This document shows positions 34,015-43,063 of a DNA stretch of 64,000 nt, piece by piece. Position numbers and translations under genes: made by a program. The stretch comes from Steroidobacteraceae bacterium (GTDB lineage: Bacteria > Pseudomonadota > Gammaproteobacteria > Steroidobacterales > Steroidobacteraceae). Where the stretch lies: positions 1-64,000 of the forward strand of contig JAPZRU010000026.1 in assembly GCA_027531255.1 (NCBI GenBank). Reading direction: 5' to 3'. The stretch's first letter is position 1. The number at the start of each line of letters is the position of its first letter. Below the pieces are notes generated by a model. It worked only from the letters and a program-made list of their open reading frames with translations, made no database searches and was not told where the DNA came from.

Positions 34015-36588
34015 TCAGTCCGCGGCGCCGCCGAACTTGGCACCGACCTGGATGCCGAAGTTGCGCGGCTCGCCCCACTGCGTGTGCGTCCACAGCGTCG
34101 CCACGGACTGCGACGCGATGCGGTAGCGCTTGTCGGACAGGTTGCGGCCGTAGAGGCGCGCGAAGTACTGCCCGTCCGCCGACGTCCACGCCAGCGACGC
34201 GTTGTAGAGCGTCTTCTGGTCGAGGTTCGCGTTGAACGGCGAGTTCGCGTTGGTGAAGCCCGCCGGCGGCGGCGCGGCCGAGATGTAGTAGAGGTTCTCG
34301 TCCTCGTAGTACAGCTCACCGGTCAGCTCCAGCGTGCCCGTCGCCCCCAGGTCGAACGTGTAGATGCCCTGCAGGCTGCCGCTCTTCTCGGGCGAGCGAG
34401 GCACCGGCAGGCCGGTCAGGTTCAGGTCCACCGCGAAGATGCCGTTGCCGTTCGGCGCCGTCGGGTTGCCGATCTGCGCCTGGCGGATCCGGAACTCGTC
34501 GTACTTCGCGTCGAGGTACGCGAGCGCCGAGCGGACCCGGAAGTTGTCGGTGACGAGGGCCTGGAACTCGAGCTCCGCGCCCTTCGTGGTCACCTTCGCC
34601 GCGTTGAAGAACACGGTCTCCTGGAACTGCGCGCCGTTCTGCGCCGCGATCACGTTCGCCGCGCGCTGCGCGTCGTCGTACTTCACGTAGAAGAACGTCG
34701 GGTTGAAGCGGATGCGGCCGTCCGCCCACTCGGTCTTGAAGCCGATCTCGTAGTTGGTCGCGAACTCGGGGTCGACCGGGCGCGTCAGCTCGGGCACGAG
34801 CAGGCCGCTGGTGCCGGTCTGGTCGTTGTAGCCGCCAGCCTTGTAGCCGCGCGAAATCGTCAGGTACGAGAACAGGTCGTCGGCGAACCGGTAGGAGCCC
34901 GTCACGCGCCAGCTCGGCTCGTTCCAGGTGGTCTTCAGGTTGCCGAAGCCCGGCGACTTGGAGTTGACGATCTGGCCGCCCGGGAAGCGCGCGAAGTCGG
35001 CGCCGTTGATCACCTCGCCGAGCTGGCCGATCGTCGTCGGCGCGGCCGGGTTGCCGGACAGGCCCGAGACGAAGATCTGCGTGCGGCCCGACCACTCCTT
35101 CGTGTCGCGGGTGTAGCGGAAGCCGGCGCCGAGCGTGAACTTCTCGGTGACCTCCCACGTGCCGTCGACGAAGCCCGCGATCGAGTCGGACTTCTGGCGG
35201 TTGCAGCCGAGCTGCGGGTTGTTGTTGAAGAACTGCGGGTCGCCGAAGATCGCGCCGCTCGGGATCGTCAGGTCCACGAAGCCGAGCGCCTGGATCACGC
35301 AGAACTTCGCGTCGTTGCGCTGGTAGAAGCCGCCGACGACGTAGTTGATCGGGCCGTCGAGCGACGAGGCCAGCCGGACTTCCTGCTGGAAGGTGTCGCG
35401 CACGGTGTCGCGCGAGGCGTCGAACAGCGACAGCGGCCGGCCGGTCACGGTGTTGATCGGCGCGACGCCGGTGTACGTGTTCGGCAGCTGCTCTTCCTGG
35501 TGACGGAAGCCCGTGTTCGAATAGATCGTGTACTGGTCGCTGAGCTGCCAGTCGACGTTCAGGTAGGCGCCGTCGACGTTCAGGATCTGACCTTCGCCCA
35601 TCGCGAGCAGCAGGTCGTTGCGCTGCGTCGAGCCCATGTTGTCGAGCGGGTCGCCGCTCGGCTTCGTGAAGCCGAGCGCGTTCCACAGGTACGGGCCGCC
35701 CGGGGGCGTGTCGTTGAACGCGGGCACCGCGTCGGAGCGGTCGCGCATCACCTCGTACTGCAGCAGCGCGGTGATGTTGTCGTTGACGTTCCACTGCGCC
35801 TTCAGGCGGCCGCTGAACACGTCCTGGCCGCCGGACTCCTCGCCGGTGCCGCAGCCGCGGGTGCCGGTGATGCCGGGGATGTTGCCCGCGAGCGTGTTGA
35901 TCGGACCCCAGCAGGCGCCGAGCTTGTAGTAGCCGTCGCTCTTGACGTACGAGCCCGCGAAGCGCAACGCGAACACGTCGGAGACGACCGGTACGTCGAG
36001 CGCGACCTGGCCGCTGACCTCGCCGAACTTCGCGGCGCCGATGCGCACGTCGGCCCCGAACTGCTGCATGTCCGGGCGCTTCGTACGGATGTTCACCGCA
36101 CCGCCGGTGGTGTTCTTGCCGAACAGCGTGCCCTGCGGACCGCGCAGAACCTCGACGCTCTCGATGTCGAAGGTGTCGAGCAGCTGGGTCTGCACGCTCG
36201 GCATCACGAAGTCGTCGACCTGCACGCCGACCGGCGAGTCCTGGTAGACGATGATGTCGGTGATGCCGACGCCGCGCATCGCGAACGAGGCGGCGTTGAA
36301 CGCGGTCACGCGCGCGGCCGAGAAGCCAGGCACCGACGCCGCGATGCCGGAGATGTCCTTCGCGACCATGCGCTCGATGTCGTTGGACGTCACCGCCGAC
36401 ACGGAGATCGGCGTCTCCTGGAGATTGGTCTCCGCGCGGCGCGTGGCCGTGACGGTGACTTCCTCCAGACCGCCCTGCACCTGCGCGTCGGCCGCGAACG
36501 CGACCGGAGCGCCGACGCCGGCGGTGCCGGCGAGCGCCAGCGCGATCGCCGCGCGCAGACCGCGGCGCGAAACCTGAGCTGCTTTCAT
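34015..36588 (-). CDS. TonB-dependent outer-membrane receptor
   Basis: The 857-residue protein has a signal peptide (ALALAGTAGVGAPVAFA), a TonB-box-like EEVTVTATRR after cleavage, a plug domain with SVEVLRGPQGTLFGKNTTGG, and a long beta-barrel ending in GEPRNFGIQVGAKF plus a short tail. The many aromatic strand ends (SYLTISRGYKAGGYND) are typical of the subgroup that takes up organic compounds in nutrient-scavenging bacteria. ATG at 36588 has GGGGGA upstream. Import would be powered by the TonB-ExbBD system encoded at 51-54 kb. Its surroundings suggest that the ligand feeds the hyu/CoA-transferase cluster. Confidence 0.95.
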   Translation of the reverse strand: MKAAQVSRRGLRAAIALALAGTAGVGAPVAFAADAQVQGGLEEVTVTATRRAETNLQETPISVSAVTSNDIERMVAKDISGIAASVPGFSAARVTAFNAASFAMRGVGITDIIVYQDSPVGVQVDDFVMPSVQTQLLDTFDIESVEVLRGPQGTLFGKNTTGGAVNIRTKRPDMQQFGADVRIGAAKFGEVSGQVALDVPVVSDVFALRFAGSYVKSDGYYKLGACWGPINTLAGNIPGITGTRGCGTGEESGGQDVFSGRLKAQWNVNDNITALLQYEVMRDRSDAVPAFNDTPPGGPYLWNALGFTKPSGDPLDNMGSTQRNDLLLAMGEGQILNVDGAYLNVDWQLSDQYTIYSNTGFRHQEEQLPNTYTGVAPINTVTGRPLSLFDASRDTVRDTFQQEVRLASSLDGPINYVVGGFYQRNDAKFCVIQALGFVDLTIPSGAIFGDPQFFNNNPQLGCNRQKSDSIAGFVDGTWEVTEKFTLGAGFRYTRDTKEWSGRTQIFVSGLSGNPAAPTTIGQLGEVINGADFARFPGGQIVNSKSPGFGNLKTTWNEPSWRVTGSYRFADDLFSYLTISRGYKAGGYNDQTGTSGLLVPELTRPVDPEFATNYEIGFKTEWADGRIRFNPTFFYVKYDDAQRAANVIAAQNGAQFQETVFFNAAKVTTKGAELEFQALVTDNFRVRSALAYLDAKYDEFRIRQAQIGNPTAPNGNGIFAVDLNLTGLPVPRSPEKSGSLQGIYTFDLGATGTLELTGELYYEDENLYYISAAPPPAGFTNANSPFNANLDQKTLYNASLAWTSADGQYFARLYGRNLSDKRYRIASQSVATLWTHTQWGEPRNFGIQVGAKFGGAAD

Positions 36589-36943
36589 CGGGTCCCCCTG
36601 GGATGGATCGAGCGCCTCGCTGCACGGCGGGCGCGGGGCGCCCCGACAACGGATGGCATCGGCGCGCAACGTACGCTCAAGCCTGAAAAAAAACAAGCAT
36701 GACGGTTTTTCGCGGGGCAAGAAACGCAGGAGATTTCCGTGTCAACCCGCAGTCGGGCGTCCCTGGCAAGGCGGGTTCGCTCGACTGCATGGCGGACTAC
36801 TGTTGCGAGCGAGCAACGGATGTACCGGGCAGCCGAGCGCCGGCAACCCCGGTGCGTGGCATTGGCCGGAAGCCGGCCGGGCCCTGCGCCGGCAAGCTGG
36901 CCCAGCCTTCGAGCCGACGGCAATGGCAGGTGCTGCGTCCCCG
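36589..36943. other. 355-base intergenic region upstream of the receptor gene
   Basis: No gene is supported here. On the minus strand a perfect TTGACA (36745-36740) lies about 150 bases before the receptor start but without a convincing -10. A run of eight T on the same strand (36694-36687) follows CATGCTTG. The region should hold the receptor promoter; its exact place is unclear. Confidence 0.4.
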
Positions 36944-37573
36944 TCAGGCGAGACCTTCGAGATACCTCATCGCCTCGGCCCCGGTCGTCACGTCGGCATA
37001 GCGCCGCCCGACGTCGCGCAGGTTGTCCTCGTGCGGGCGGCGGTCCGCGTCGCCGCAGCAGTCCTCGGGCACCAGCACGCGGAAGCCGTAGGAGAAGCCG
37101 TCCACGATCGAGGCGCGCACGCAGCCGCTGGTGGTGCAGCCGGTGACCAGCAGCGTGTCCACCTGGTGCTTGGCGAGAAAGGTGATCAGCGGCGTGTGGA
37201 AGAAGATCGACGGCGCGTTCTTGCAGAACGTGAAGTCGTAGTGCGGGTCGTGGACCCGCGGGTCCATCTCCGTGCACGGGTGCCCGTAGAAGAACTCGTC
37301 GCGCACCGGCTTGACCTTCCAGCGCGGCATGTCCGCGAGGCTGCCGTAGGCCGTGTAGCACTTCGCGACGGGCACGTTCTTGCGCCGCGCGACCTTGAGC
37401 AGCTCCGCCGTGCGCTCCGTCGCCGCGTGGATCATCGGCAGGTTGCCGATCGGGTACTTCGGATCCGTGAAGGCCAGCTGCAGGTCGACGACGAGCACGG
37501 CGGGCCGCGTGCCCGCGCCGATGTCGGTGGAGCTGTAGCCGGCGGCAGCGTAGCTGGGATCGCGATCGGTCAT
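36944..37573 (-). CDS. Isochorismatase-like hydrolase (N-carbamoylsarcosine amidase type)
   Basis: The 209-residue protein has the cysteine-hydrolase triad of the isochorismatase superfamily: Asp30 (VVDLQLAF), Lys118 (FCKNAPS) and Cys151 (GCTTSGCVRAS). The long ending with PEDCCGDADRRPHEDNL resembles N-carbamoylsarcosine amidase rather than isochorismatase. It would release ammonia and carbon dioxide from an N-carbamoyl amino acid. It stands just downstream of hyuA-hyuB, which would make such a carbamoyl compound from a hydantoin. The ATG at 37573 is 40 bases past the TTGTCCGGACAA palindrome. Confidence 0.82.
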   Translation of the reverse strand: MTDRDPSYAAAGYSSTDIGAGTRPAVLVVDLQLAFTDPKYPIGNLPMIHAATERTAELLKVARRKNVPVAKCYTAYGSLADMPRWKVKPVRDEFFYGHPCTEMDPRVHDPHYDFTFCKNAPSIFFHTPLITFLAKHQVDTLLVTGCTTSGCVRASIVDGFSYGFRVLVPEDCCGDADRRPHEDNLRDVGRRYADVTTGAEAMRYLEGLA

Positions 37574-37612
37574 CGGAACACCCCGGTCGAACGGAGCGAC
37601 ATCGTCGAACTT

Positions 37613-37624
37613 TGTCCGGACAAC
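37613..37624. promoter_or_regulatory. TTGTCCGGACAA palindrome before the isochorismatase-like gene
   Basis: A second perfect copy of the 12-bp palindrome lies 39 bases before the ATG at 37573, matching the 35-base gap of the copy before the hydrolase at 32263. It sits between hyuB and the amidase gene, so the amidase may also have its own regulated promoter. Confidence 0.6.
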
Positions 37625-37709
37625 CGCAAGAGCGGCCGCGGCGCACGCCGGAAACGACGGCGCCGGGGCGACAGCCACCCCGGCGCCGGTCGAGCGGACC
37701 TCGAGCGCC

Positions 37710-39605
37710 TCAGGCCGCCTTGCCCACCGCCTGGACCTTCGCCCACTTGGTGAACTTCGGCTGCACCGGCGGCGCGAAGCCGGTCTCAGCCTGGCAGCGC
37801 GCCTTCAGCTCGTCGATCGACTCGAAGCCACGGTCGAACAGCTTCACCGGGCCGCGCTCCTTCGCCATCTTCGCGCGCAGGTCCCTGGTGGCCTGCTCGT
37901 CGACCGAGCCGTCCGCCTGCATAACCACGCCGTAGCGCTTCGCGCCCTCCAAGGTCACGAGACCGGCCTCGACGTCGAAGCGCACGCGCTCCGGTTCGCG
38001 CTCGAGCGGGTCGCCGCAGCCGCCGCCGCCCCAGGTGTCGAAGTAGAGGAGATCGCCCGCCTCCACCTTCACGTGGTCGCACTTCGACGGCATCAGCTCC
38101 TGCGAGCCGTCCGTGCGCACGAGGATCTTCTTCGAGCGCGCGCCCGGCAGGCCGCCGTTGACGCCCCACGGGTACGTGAGCCAGCGGTCGTCGTGGATCG
38201 AGATCTCGCCCGGCTCGAGGAACCGGTAGCCGATGCGCAGCGCGTTGCCGCCGCGGTTCTTGCCGGGGCCGCCGGTGTCCGCGATCGTCTCGTAGACGTC
38301 GATCCGCAGCGGGAAGTAGCTCTCGAGGAACTCGTTGGGCACGTTGGTGAACGAGGGCCAGAGCGAGTGGCCGTCCGGCCCGTCACCGAACGGCTTGCCC
38401 GGGATGCCGCCGAAGCCGATCTGGTACAGCTGGTACCACTCGCCGCTCGAACGGTAGCCCGAGTACATGAAGTGCGGCGAGTCGGAGAAGCCGGCCGCGC
38501 ACATGAACGCCGGGTTGCCCTGGCCGAGCAGGCCGCCCAGCACGTCGAAGATGCGGCCGAGCGCGTGCGTGCGGCACGACAGCGCGGCGGGCTTCAGCGG
38601 CTTCAGCAGCGTGCCCGCCGGGATCCGCACTTCCATCAGGTCGTAGAACCCGTCGTTGAACAGGATCTGCGGGTCGAACACCATGATCATGTAGACGCCC
38701 GCGAACATCTTGAACATCTCCTCGTTGAGGAGGAAGTTGATGCTCGCGATCGACTGCGGGTCCGTGCCCGTGAAGTCGAAGATGCACTTGTCACCCTCGC
38801 GCCACATCGTGCAGGCGATCTTGTACGGGCCCATGCCCATGCCGTCGTCGCAGATGTAGTCCTCGAAGTGCTGCTTCTTCTCGGGGACGGTGCGCTTGAT
38901 GAGCTCGCGCATCGCGCGCTTGTTCCGCTCCAGCATCTCGTCCATCGCGCTGTAGAACACGTCGTCGCCGAAGCGCTCGGAGATCTCGCGGCAGCGGTTC
39001 CCCGCGGTGCGCAGCGCCGCGATGATCGCGTTGAAGTCCGACAGGTTCCACATCGGCAGGCGGCAGTTGTGCAGCACGATGCGCAGCACGTCCTCCTGGA
39101 GCTTGCCCTTCTGGAAGATCTTCACGGGGGGCACCACGATGCCCTCCTCGTAGATCTGCGTGGCGTCGGTGGGCAGCGAGCCCGGCACCTTGCCGCCGAT
39201 GTCGGTCATGTGCCCGAACATCGCGGCCCACGCGATGATGCGGCCGTCCTTGTAGATCGGCATCAGCATCAGCCAGTCGTTCGCGTGGCTGATCGCGCCG
39301 TTCACCGAGTACGGGTCCGACGTCCAGAAGATGTCGCCCTCCTCGATGGTGCCGTCGTAGCCCTGCATGAAGCCCCAGATGAAGGAGCCGAACTGGCCGA
39401 CCACCATCTTCCCCTCGAGGTTCGCGATCATCGGGAACTCGTCGTGCTGTTCCCGGATGCCCGGCGACATGGCCGTGCGGAACAGCACGGTGTCCATCTC
39501 GTAGCGGGCGTTGCGCAGGGCGCTCTCGATGATGTCGATGGTGACGGTGTCGACCTTCACCTTCTTCATCGGCTTCTTGTTGGTCTGGATGATCTTGGCG
39601 GGCAT
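37710..39605 (-). CDS. hyuB: Hydantoinase B/oxoprolinase family subunit
   Basis: The 631-residue protein has the HyuB pattern: IDIIESALRNARYEMDTVLF near the start, TSDPYSVNGAISHANDWLML with the metal-binding His-type residues, GGNALRIGYRF and DTWGGGGCGDPLEREPERV toward the end. With HyuA it forms an ATP-dependent enzyme that opens cyclic amides such as N-methylhydantoin or 5-oxoproline, or carboxylates ketones in related acetone/acetophenone carboxylases. It follows hyuA by 48 bases. An acidic/lysine-rich C-terminus is present but modest. Which reaction applies here cannot be decided from sequence alone. Confidence 0.92.
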   Translation of the reverse strand: MPAKIIQTNKKPMKKVKVDTVTIDIIESALRNARYEMDTVLFRTAMSPGIREQHDEFPMIANLEGKMVVGQFGSFIWGFMQGYDGTIEEGDIFWTSDPYSVNGAISHANDWLMLMPIYKDGRIIAWAAMFGHMTDIGGKVPGSLPTDATQIYEEGIVVPPVKIFQKGKLQEDVLRIVLHNCRLPMWNLSDFNAIIAALRTAGNRCREISERFGDDVFYSAMDEMLERNKRAMRELIKRTVPEKKQHFEDYICDDGMGMGPYKIACTMWREGDKCIFDFTGTDPQSIASINFLLNEEMFKMFAGVYMIMVFDPQILFNDGFYDLMEVRIPAGTLLKPLKPAALSCRTHALGRIFDVLGGLLGQGNPAFMCAAGFSDSPHFMYSGYRSSGEWYQLYQIGFGGIPGKPFGDGPDGHSLWPSFTNVPNEFLESYFPLRIDVYETIADTGGPGKNRGGNALRIGYRFLEPGEISIHDDRWLTYPWGVNGGLPGARSKKILVRTDGSQELMPSKCDHVKVEAGDLLYFDTWGGGGCGDPLEREPERVRFDVEAGLVTLEGAKRYGVVMQADGSVDEQATRDLRAKMAKERGPVKLFDRGFESIDELKARCQAETGFAPPVQPKFTKWAKVQAVGKAA

Positions 39606-39653
39606 CGTGAATTACTCCGGAATGTGGTTGCGAGTCGCGTCGAGCGGGGCGCC

Positions 39654-41867
39654 TCAGCGCCGGCCCTTCTTCGCGCCGCCCTTGGCCTTCGCCTTCGCCA
39701 CCGCCTTGACGACGGTCTTCGCGCGCGCCGCGGGCTTCGCCTTCGCGAGCTTCGCCGGCTTCCGGGCCGGCCTGGCCGCAGCCTTCGCGCCGCCACCACC
39801 CTTCAGCGCCTTGTGGCCGTCCGGGTAGATCAGGATGTTGCCGAACTTTTCCACGAGGCCGGTGTGGCCCGGCAGGATCACGGTGGTCGAGTCCATCTCC
39901 ATCACGATCGCGGGGCCGGCGACCTTGTTGCCCGCCTTGAGCTTGGCGCGGTCGTACACGATCGCCGTGTAGTCCTTGCCGTCCATGTAGGTCTTCTGCT
40001 TGCCGACGGCGGCGGCCTTGGGGTCCGGGCCGCCCTTCTCGATCGACGGGCGCTGCACCTGGATCGACTTGCCCTGCACGAACGCGCGCACGTTGACGAG
40101 CTCGTGCTCGAGCGGCAGCGCGAACGTGAACAGCCGCTTGTGCTCCTCGTCGAACGGCTCCGAGACGGCCTCGAGGCCGCGCTTCTCGAGGTCGTCCACG
40201 TCGACGTTCACGGTCAGCTGCAGGCCCTGGCCGTGGTAGCGCACGTCGACCTGGTAGCCGATGCGCATGTCGCTCCGGGGCACCTTCTCGCGCTCGAGCG
40301 CGCGCGCCGCGTCGTCGGCGAGGCTGCGGAGCAGCTTCGCGACGTCCTTGGCGCTGGTCTCGGAGAACTTGCGGATGAACGTGCGGGCCGACTCGTCGCG
40401 CACCGCGGTGGTCGCGTCGCCGAGCGCGCAGAGCACGCCCGGGCCGGGCGGGATGATCGACGGCCAGGAACCCAGCAGCCGCGACAGCGCGTTGGCGTGC
40501 AGGGGCCCGGCGCCGCCGAACGCGATCAGCGCGTAGTCGCGCGGGTCGTGGCCCTGCTCGACCGAGACCAGCCGCAGCGCGCCGACCATGTTCTCGTTGA
40601 CGATGTCGTAGATGCCGAGCGCGGCGTCCTTGATGCTCTTGCCGAGCGAGTCCGCGATCTTCTGCACCGCCTGCTGCGACAGGTCGCGCTTGAGTTCGAG
40701 GTCGCCGCCGAGGCGCTGCATCTCGGGCATGTAGCCGAGCACGACGTTCGCGTCCGTCACCGTCGGCTCGGTGCCGCCGCGGCCGTAGGCCGCCGGGCCC
40801 GGGTCGGCGCCCGCGGACTGCGGACCGACGCGCAGCGCCTTGGTCAGTTCCGGCACGTGGGCGATCGAGCCGCCGCCGGCGCCGACCGTGCGGATGTCGA
40901 CCGACGAGGCGCGCACCGTGACGTCGCCCACCGTCGTCTCGCGGCGCAGCCGCGGCTCGCCGTTCATGATCAGCGCGACGTCGGTGGAGGTGCCGCCGAC
41001 GTCGACCGTCAGCAGGTTCGGGAAGCCCGCCTGCACCGCGACCCACAGCGCGCCGGTCACGCCGCCGGCCGGGCCCGACATCAGCAGGTTGACGGGGTAC
41101 TCGGCCGAGGACTTCGCCGAGGCGAGGCCGCCGTCGCTGCGCAGGATGTGCAGCTTGACGTTCTTGGTCTTCTGCTCGAGCTTGGTCTGCAGGTTGTGGA
41201 CGTACTTCTGCACCTTCGGGCGCACGTAGGAGTTCGCGACGGTGGTCACCGTGCGCTCGTACTCCTGCATCTCGGGCACGACCTCGGAGGACAGCGAGAC
41301 CGGCAGGCCCGGCAGTTCCTCGGCCGCGATCTCCTTGATGCGCTTCTCGTGCCTGTCGTTCGCGTAGGCGTTGATCAGCGAGACCGTCAGCGCCTCGATG
41401 TTCTTGCTCCTGAGCGAGCGCAGCTGCTCGCGCAGGTGGGCCTCGTCGAGCGGCGTGACGACGTCGCCCTTCGCGCTCATGCGCTCCTTCGCCTCGATCG
41501 TGCAGGCGAGCGGCGCCATCGGCAGCGACTTGTTGTAGATCACCCAGCCGCCGAGGCCGCCCGGCACGAAGCTGCGCGCGATCTGCAGCACCTGCCTGTA
41601 GCCCTGCGTGGTGACGAGGCCGCAGCGCGCGCCGGTGCCCGTCAGCACGGTGTTCGTCGCGACGGTCGTGCCGTGCATCACGTGGTCGATCGCGGTCGGG
41701 TCGATGCCCGCGCGCTCGCAGACCCGCGCGATGCCGTTCAACACGCCGATCGACTGGTCCGCCGGGGTGCTGGGCACCTTCGCGGTCCAGGTCTGGCCAC
41801 TCTTCTCGTTGACGAGCAGGAGGTCCGTGAAGGTCCCGCCCACGTCGACGCCCAATCGATAGCTCAT
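39654..41867 (-). CDS. hyuA: Hydantoinase A/oxoprolinase family subunit with histone-H1-like tail
   Basis: The 737-residue ATPase subunit has the actin-like phosphate loops (GVDVGGTFTDLLLVNE at residues 6-21; TVDVGGTSTDVALI), HGTTVATNTVLTGTG, GAGGGSIAHV and GPQSAGADPGPAAYGRGG, all standard for the family. It phosphorylates or activates the cyclic substrate and works with HyuB. After the last domain (VILPGHTGLVEKFGNILIYPDG) it has an extra tail of about 43 residues made almost only of Lys, Ala, Arg, Pro and Gly, not expected in this family. AGGTG lies six bases before the ATG. Confidence 0.93.
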   Translation of the reverse strand: MSYRLGVDVGGTFTDLLLVNEKSGQTWTAKVPSTPADQSIGVLNGIARVCERAGIDPTAIDHVMHGTTVATNTVLTGTGARCGLVTTQGYRQVLQIARSFVPGGLGGWVIYNKSLPMAPLACTIEAKERMSAKGDVVTPLDEAHLREQLRSLRSKNIEALTVSLINAYANDRHEKRIKEIAAEELPGLPVSLSSEVVPEMQEYERTVTTVANSYVRPKVQKYVHNLQTKLEQKTKNVKLHILRSDGGLASAKSSAEYPVNLLMSGPAGGVTGALWVAVQAGFPNLLTVDVGGTSTDVALIMNGEPRLRRETTVGDVTVRASSVDIRTVGAGGGSIAHVPELTKALRVGPQSAGADPGPAAYGRGGTEPTVTDANVVLGYMPEMQRLGGDLELKRDLSQQAVQKIADSLGKSIKDAALGIYDIVNENMVGALRLVSVEQGHDPRDYALIAFGGAGPLHANALSRLLGSWPSIIPPGPGVLCALGDATTAVRDESARTFIRKFSETSAKDVAKLLRSLADDAARALEREKVPRSDMRIGYQVDVRYHGQGLQLTVNVDVDDLEKRGLEAVSEPFDEEHKRLFTFALPLEHELVNVRAFVQGKSIQVQRPSIEKGGPDPKAAAVGKQKTYMDGKDYTAIVYDRAKLKAGNKVAGPAIVMEMDSTTVILPGHTGLVEKFGNILIYPDGHKALKGGGGAKAAARPARKPAKLAKAKPAARAKTVVKAVAKAKAKGGAKKGRR

Positions 41868-42005
41868 GCTTGCACCTGCGGCTGGCCCTGCGGGCTCGTT
41901 GATCTGGAAGGGAGAGTCGGAATCCGAGGCCTGGAGAATCCGGCGGACGTCCCCGGCCGCGGACGCGGCGCGCGCGTGGGCGCCGCGGCGACCGAGGGAC
42001 GTCGG

Positions 42006-42034
42006 AGTATCCGAATTTCGCGTGACGGGTTCAA
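42006..42034 (-). promoter_or_regulatory. Probable promoter of hyuA-hyuB
   Basis: On the minus strand TTGAAC (42034-42029) is followed after 17 bases by GATACT (42011-42006). It lies between the HMG-CoA lyase stop and hyuA, and predicts a leader of about 130 bases. No TGTATACA or TTGTCCGGACAA copy is next to it. Confidence 0.4.
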
Positions 42035-42053
42035 CGCCGGCCCGCGAGCGCGT

Positions 42054-42977
42054 TCAGGCTGCGGCGCGCGGGCGCGGGAAGTTGCCGGCCTTCACCAGGA
42101 GGCCGGGTACGTTCCGCCCGAGCTGGTCCTGCAGCCAGCGCCCGGTGTCGATCAGCGCGTCGAGATCCACCCCGGTCGATACGCCCATGCGCTCGAGCAT
42201 GTAGAGCAGGTCCTCGGTCGGGATGTTGCCGGTCGCGGCCGGCGCGAACGGGCAGCCGCCGATGCCGCCGATGCTGGCATCCAGCGCGGTCGCGCCCGCG
42301 GCGACCGCCGCATAGGCGTTCGCGATCCCGGTGTTGCGCGTGTTGTGGAAGTGGCAGCGCAGGCGCATGCCCGGCACCGCCTCGCGTACCCGCCCGAGCA
42401 GGTCGGTGACCTGGCTCGGCACGCCGACGCCGATCGTGTCGGCGAGCGCGATCTCGTACGGCCGGCCCTCGGCGACCCGCGTCGCGATCTCGACGACCCT
42501 CTCCGCCGCCACCTCGCCCTCGAACGGGCAGCCGAACGCGGCCGAGATCGTCACCTGCGGGCGCACGCCGGCCACGTGGGCGCTCTTCGCGATGTCGAGC
42601 CAGGCGGCGATCGACTCGTCGGTCGTCGCACCCTGGTTGCGCTGGTTGAACGTGTCGCTCGCGACCACGGCCATGCCGATCTCGTTGCAGCCGGCCGCGA
42701 CCGCGCGGTCGAAACCCTTGCGGTTCAGCACCAGCCCGACGTAGTAGACGCCTTCGCGACGCTGCAGAGCCTTGAGGACGTCCTCGGCATCGGCCATCTG
42801 CGGCACCTTCTTCGGGTTGACGAAGCTGGTCACCTCGATGCGCTTCAGCCCCGCCGCCACCGCGCGCTCGATGAACGCGACCTTCGTGGCGGTCGGCAGC
42901 AGCGTGGGCTCGTTCTGCAGGCCGTCGCGCGGCCCGACCTCGACGATCTCGATCTGACGCTGGGCGGTCTGGGACAC
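42054..42977 (-). CDS. HMG-CoA lyase family enzyme
   Basis: The 307-residue TIM-barrel enzyme has the family start EVGPRDGLQNEP with the catalytic Arg-Asp, the metal-binding HFHNTRNTG, and the signature GGIGGCPFAPAATGN containing the active-site cysteine. It cleaves HMG-CoA to acetyl-CoA and acetoacetate, or splits a related acyl-CoA such as citramalyl-CoA. The divergent CoA-transferase gene would supply the CoA thioester. TGTATACA covers its predicted -10. Hydroxymethylglutaryl-CoA is the default substrate, but the neighbourhood does not include the other leucine-degradation genes, so a different acyl-CoA is quite possible. Confidence 0.9.
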   Translation of the reverse strand: MSQTAQRQIEIVEVGPRDGLQNEPTLLPTATKVAFIERAVAAGLKRIEVTSFVNPKKVPQMADAEDVLKALQRREGVYYVGLVLNRKGFDRAVAAGCNEIGMAVVASDTFNQRNQGATTDESIAAWLDIAKSAHVAGVRPQVTISAAFGCPFEGEVAAERVVEIATRVAEGRPYEIALADTIGVGVPSQVTDLLGRVREAVPGMRLRCHFHNTRNTGIANAYAAVAAGATALDASIGGIGGCPFAPAATGNIPTEDLLYMLERMGVSTGVDLDALIDTGRWLQDQLGRNVPGLLVKAGNFPRPRAAA

Positions 42978-43018
42978 GGGATCCCCCTTCGGAGAGCGCT
43001 ACGCCGGAATGCGGCAAT

Positions 43019-43026
43019 TGTATACA
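43019..43026 (-). promoter_or_regulatory. TGTATACA operator over the HMG-CoA lyase gene -10
   Basis: The palindrome TGTATACA lies 41 bases before the ATG at 42977. On the minus strand it provides a TATACA/TACAAT -10; no good -35 is visible at the right distance (TGGCCG at 17 bases). Its centre is 66 bases from the second copy at 43085, which serves the divergent gene. Confidence 0.55.
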
Positions 43027-43063
43027 CGCTTCGCGCGCGAGCGGCCACAAGGCCCCGGTTTGC

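Noticed and set aside
34084-36702. An 872-codon open frame on the plus strand opposite the TonB-dependent receptor gene
   Set aside because: The receptor has signal peptide, plug and barrel motifs; the antisense frame is low-complexity Arg/Val/Glu/Asp without motifs.
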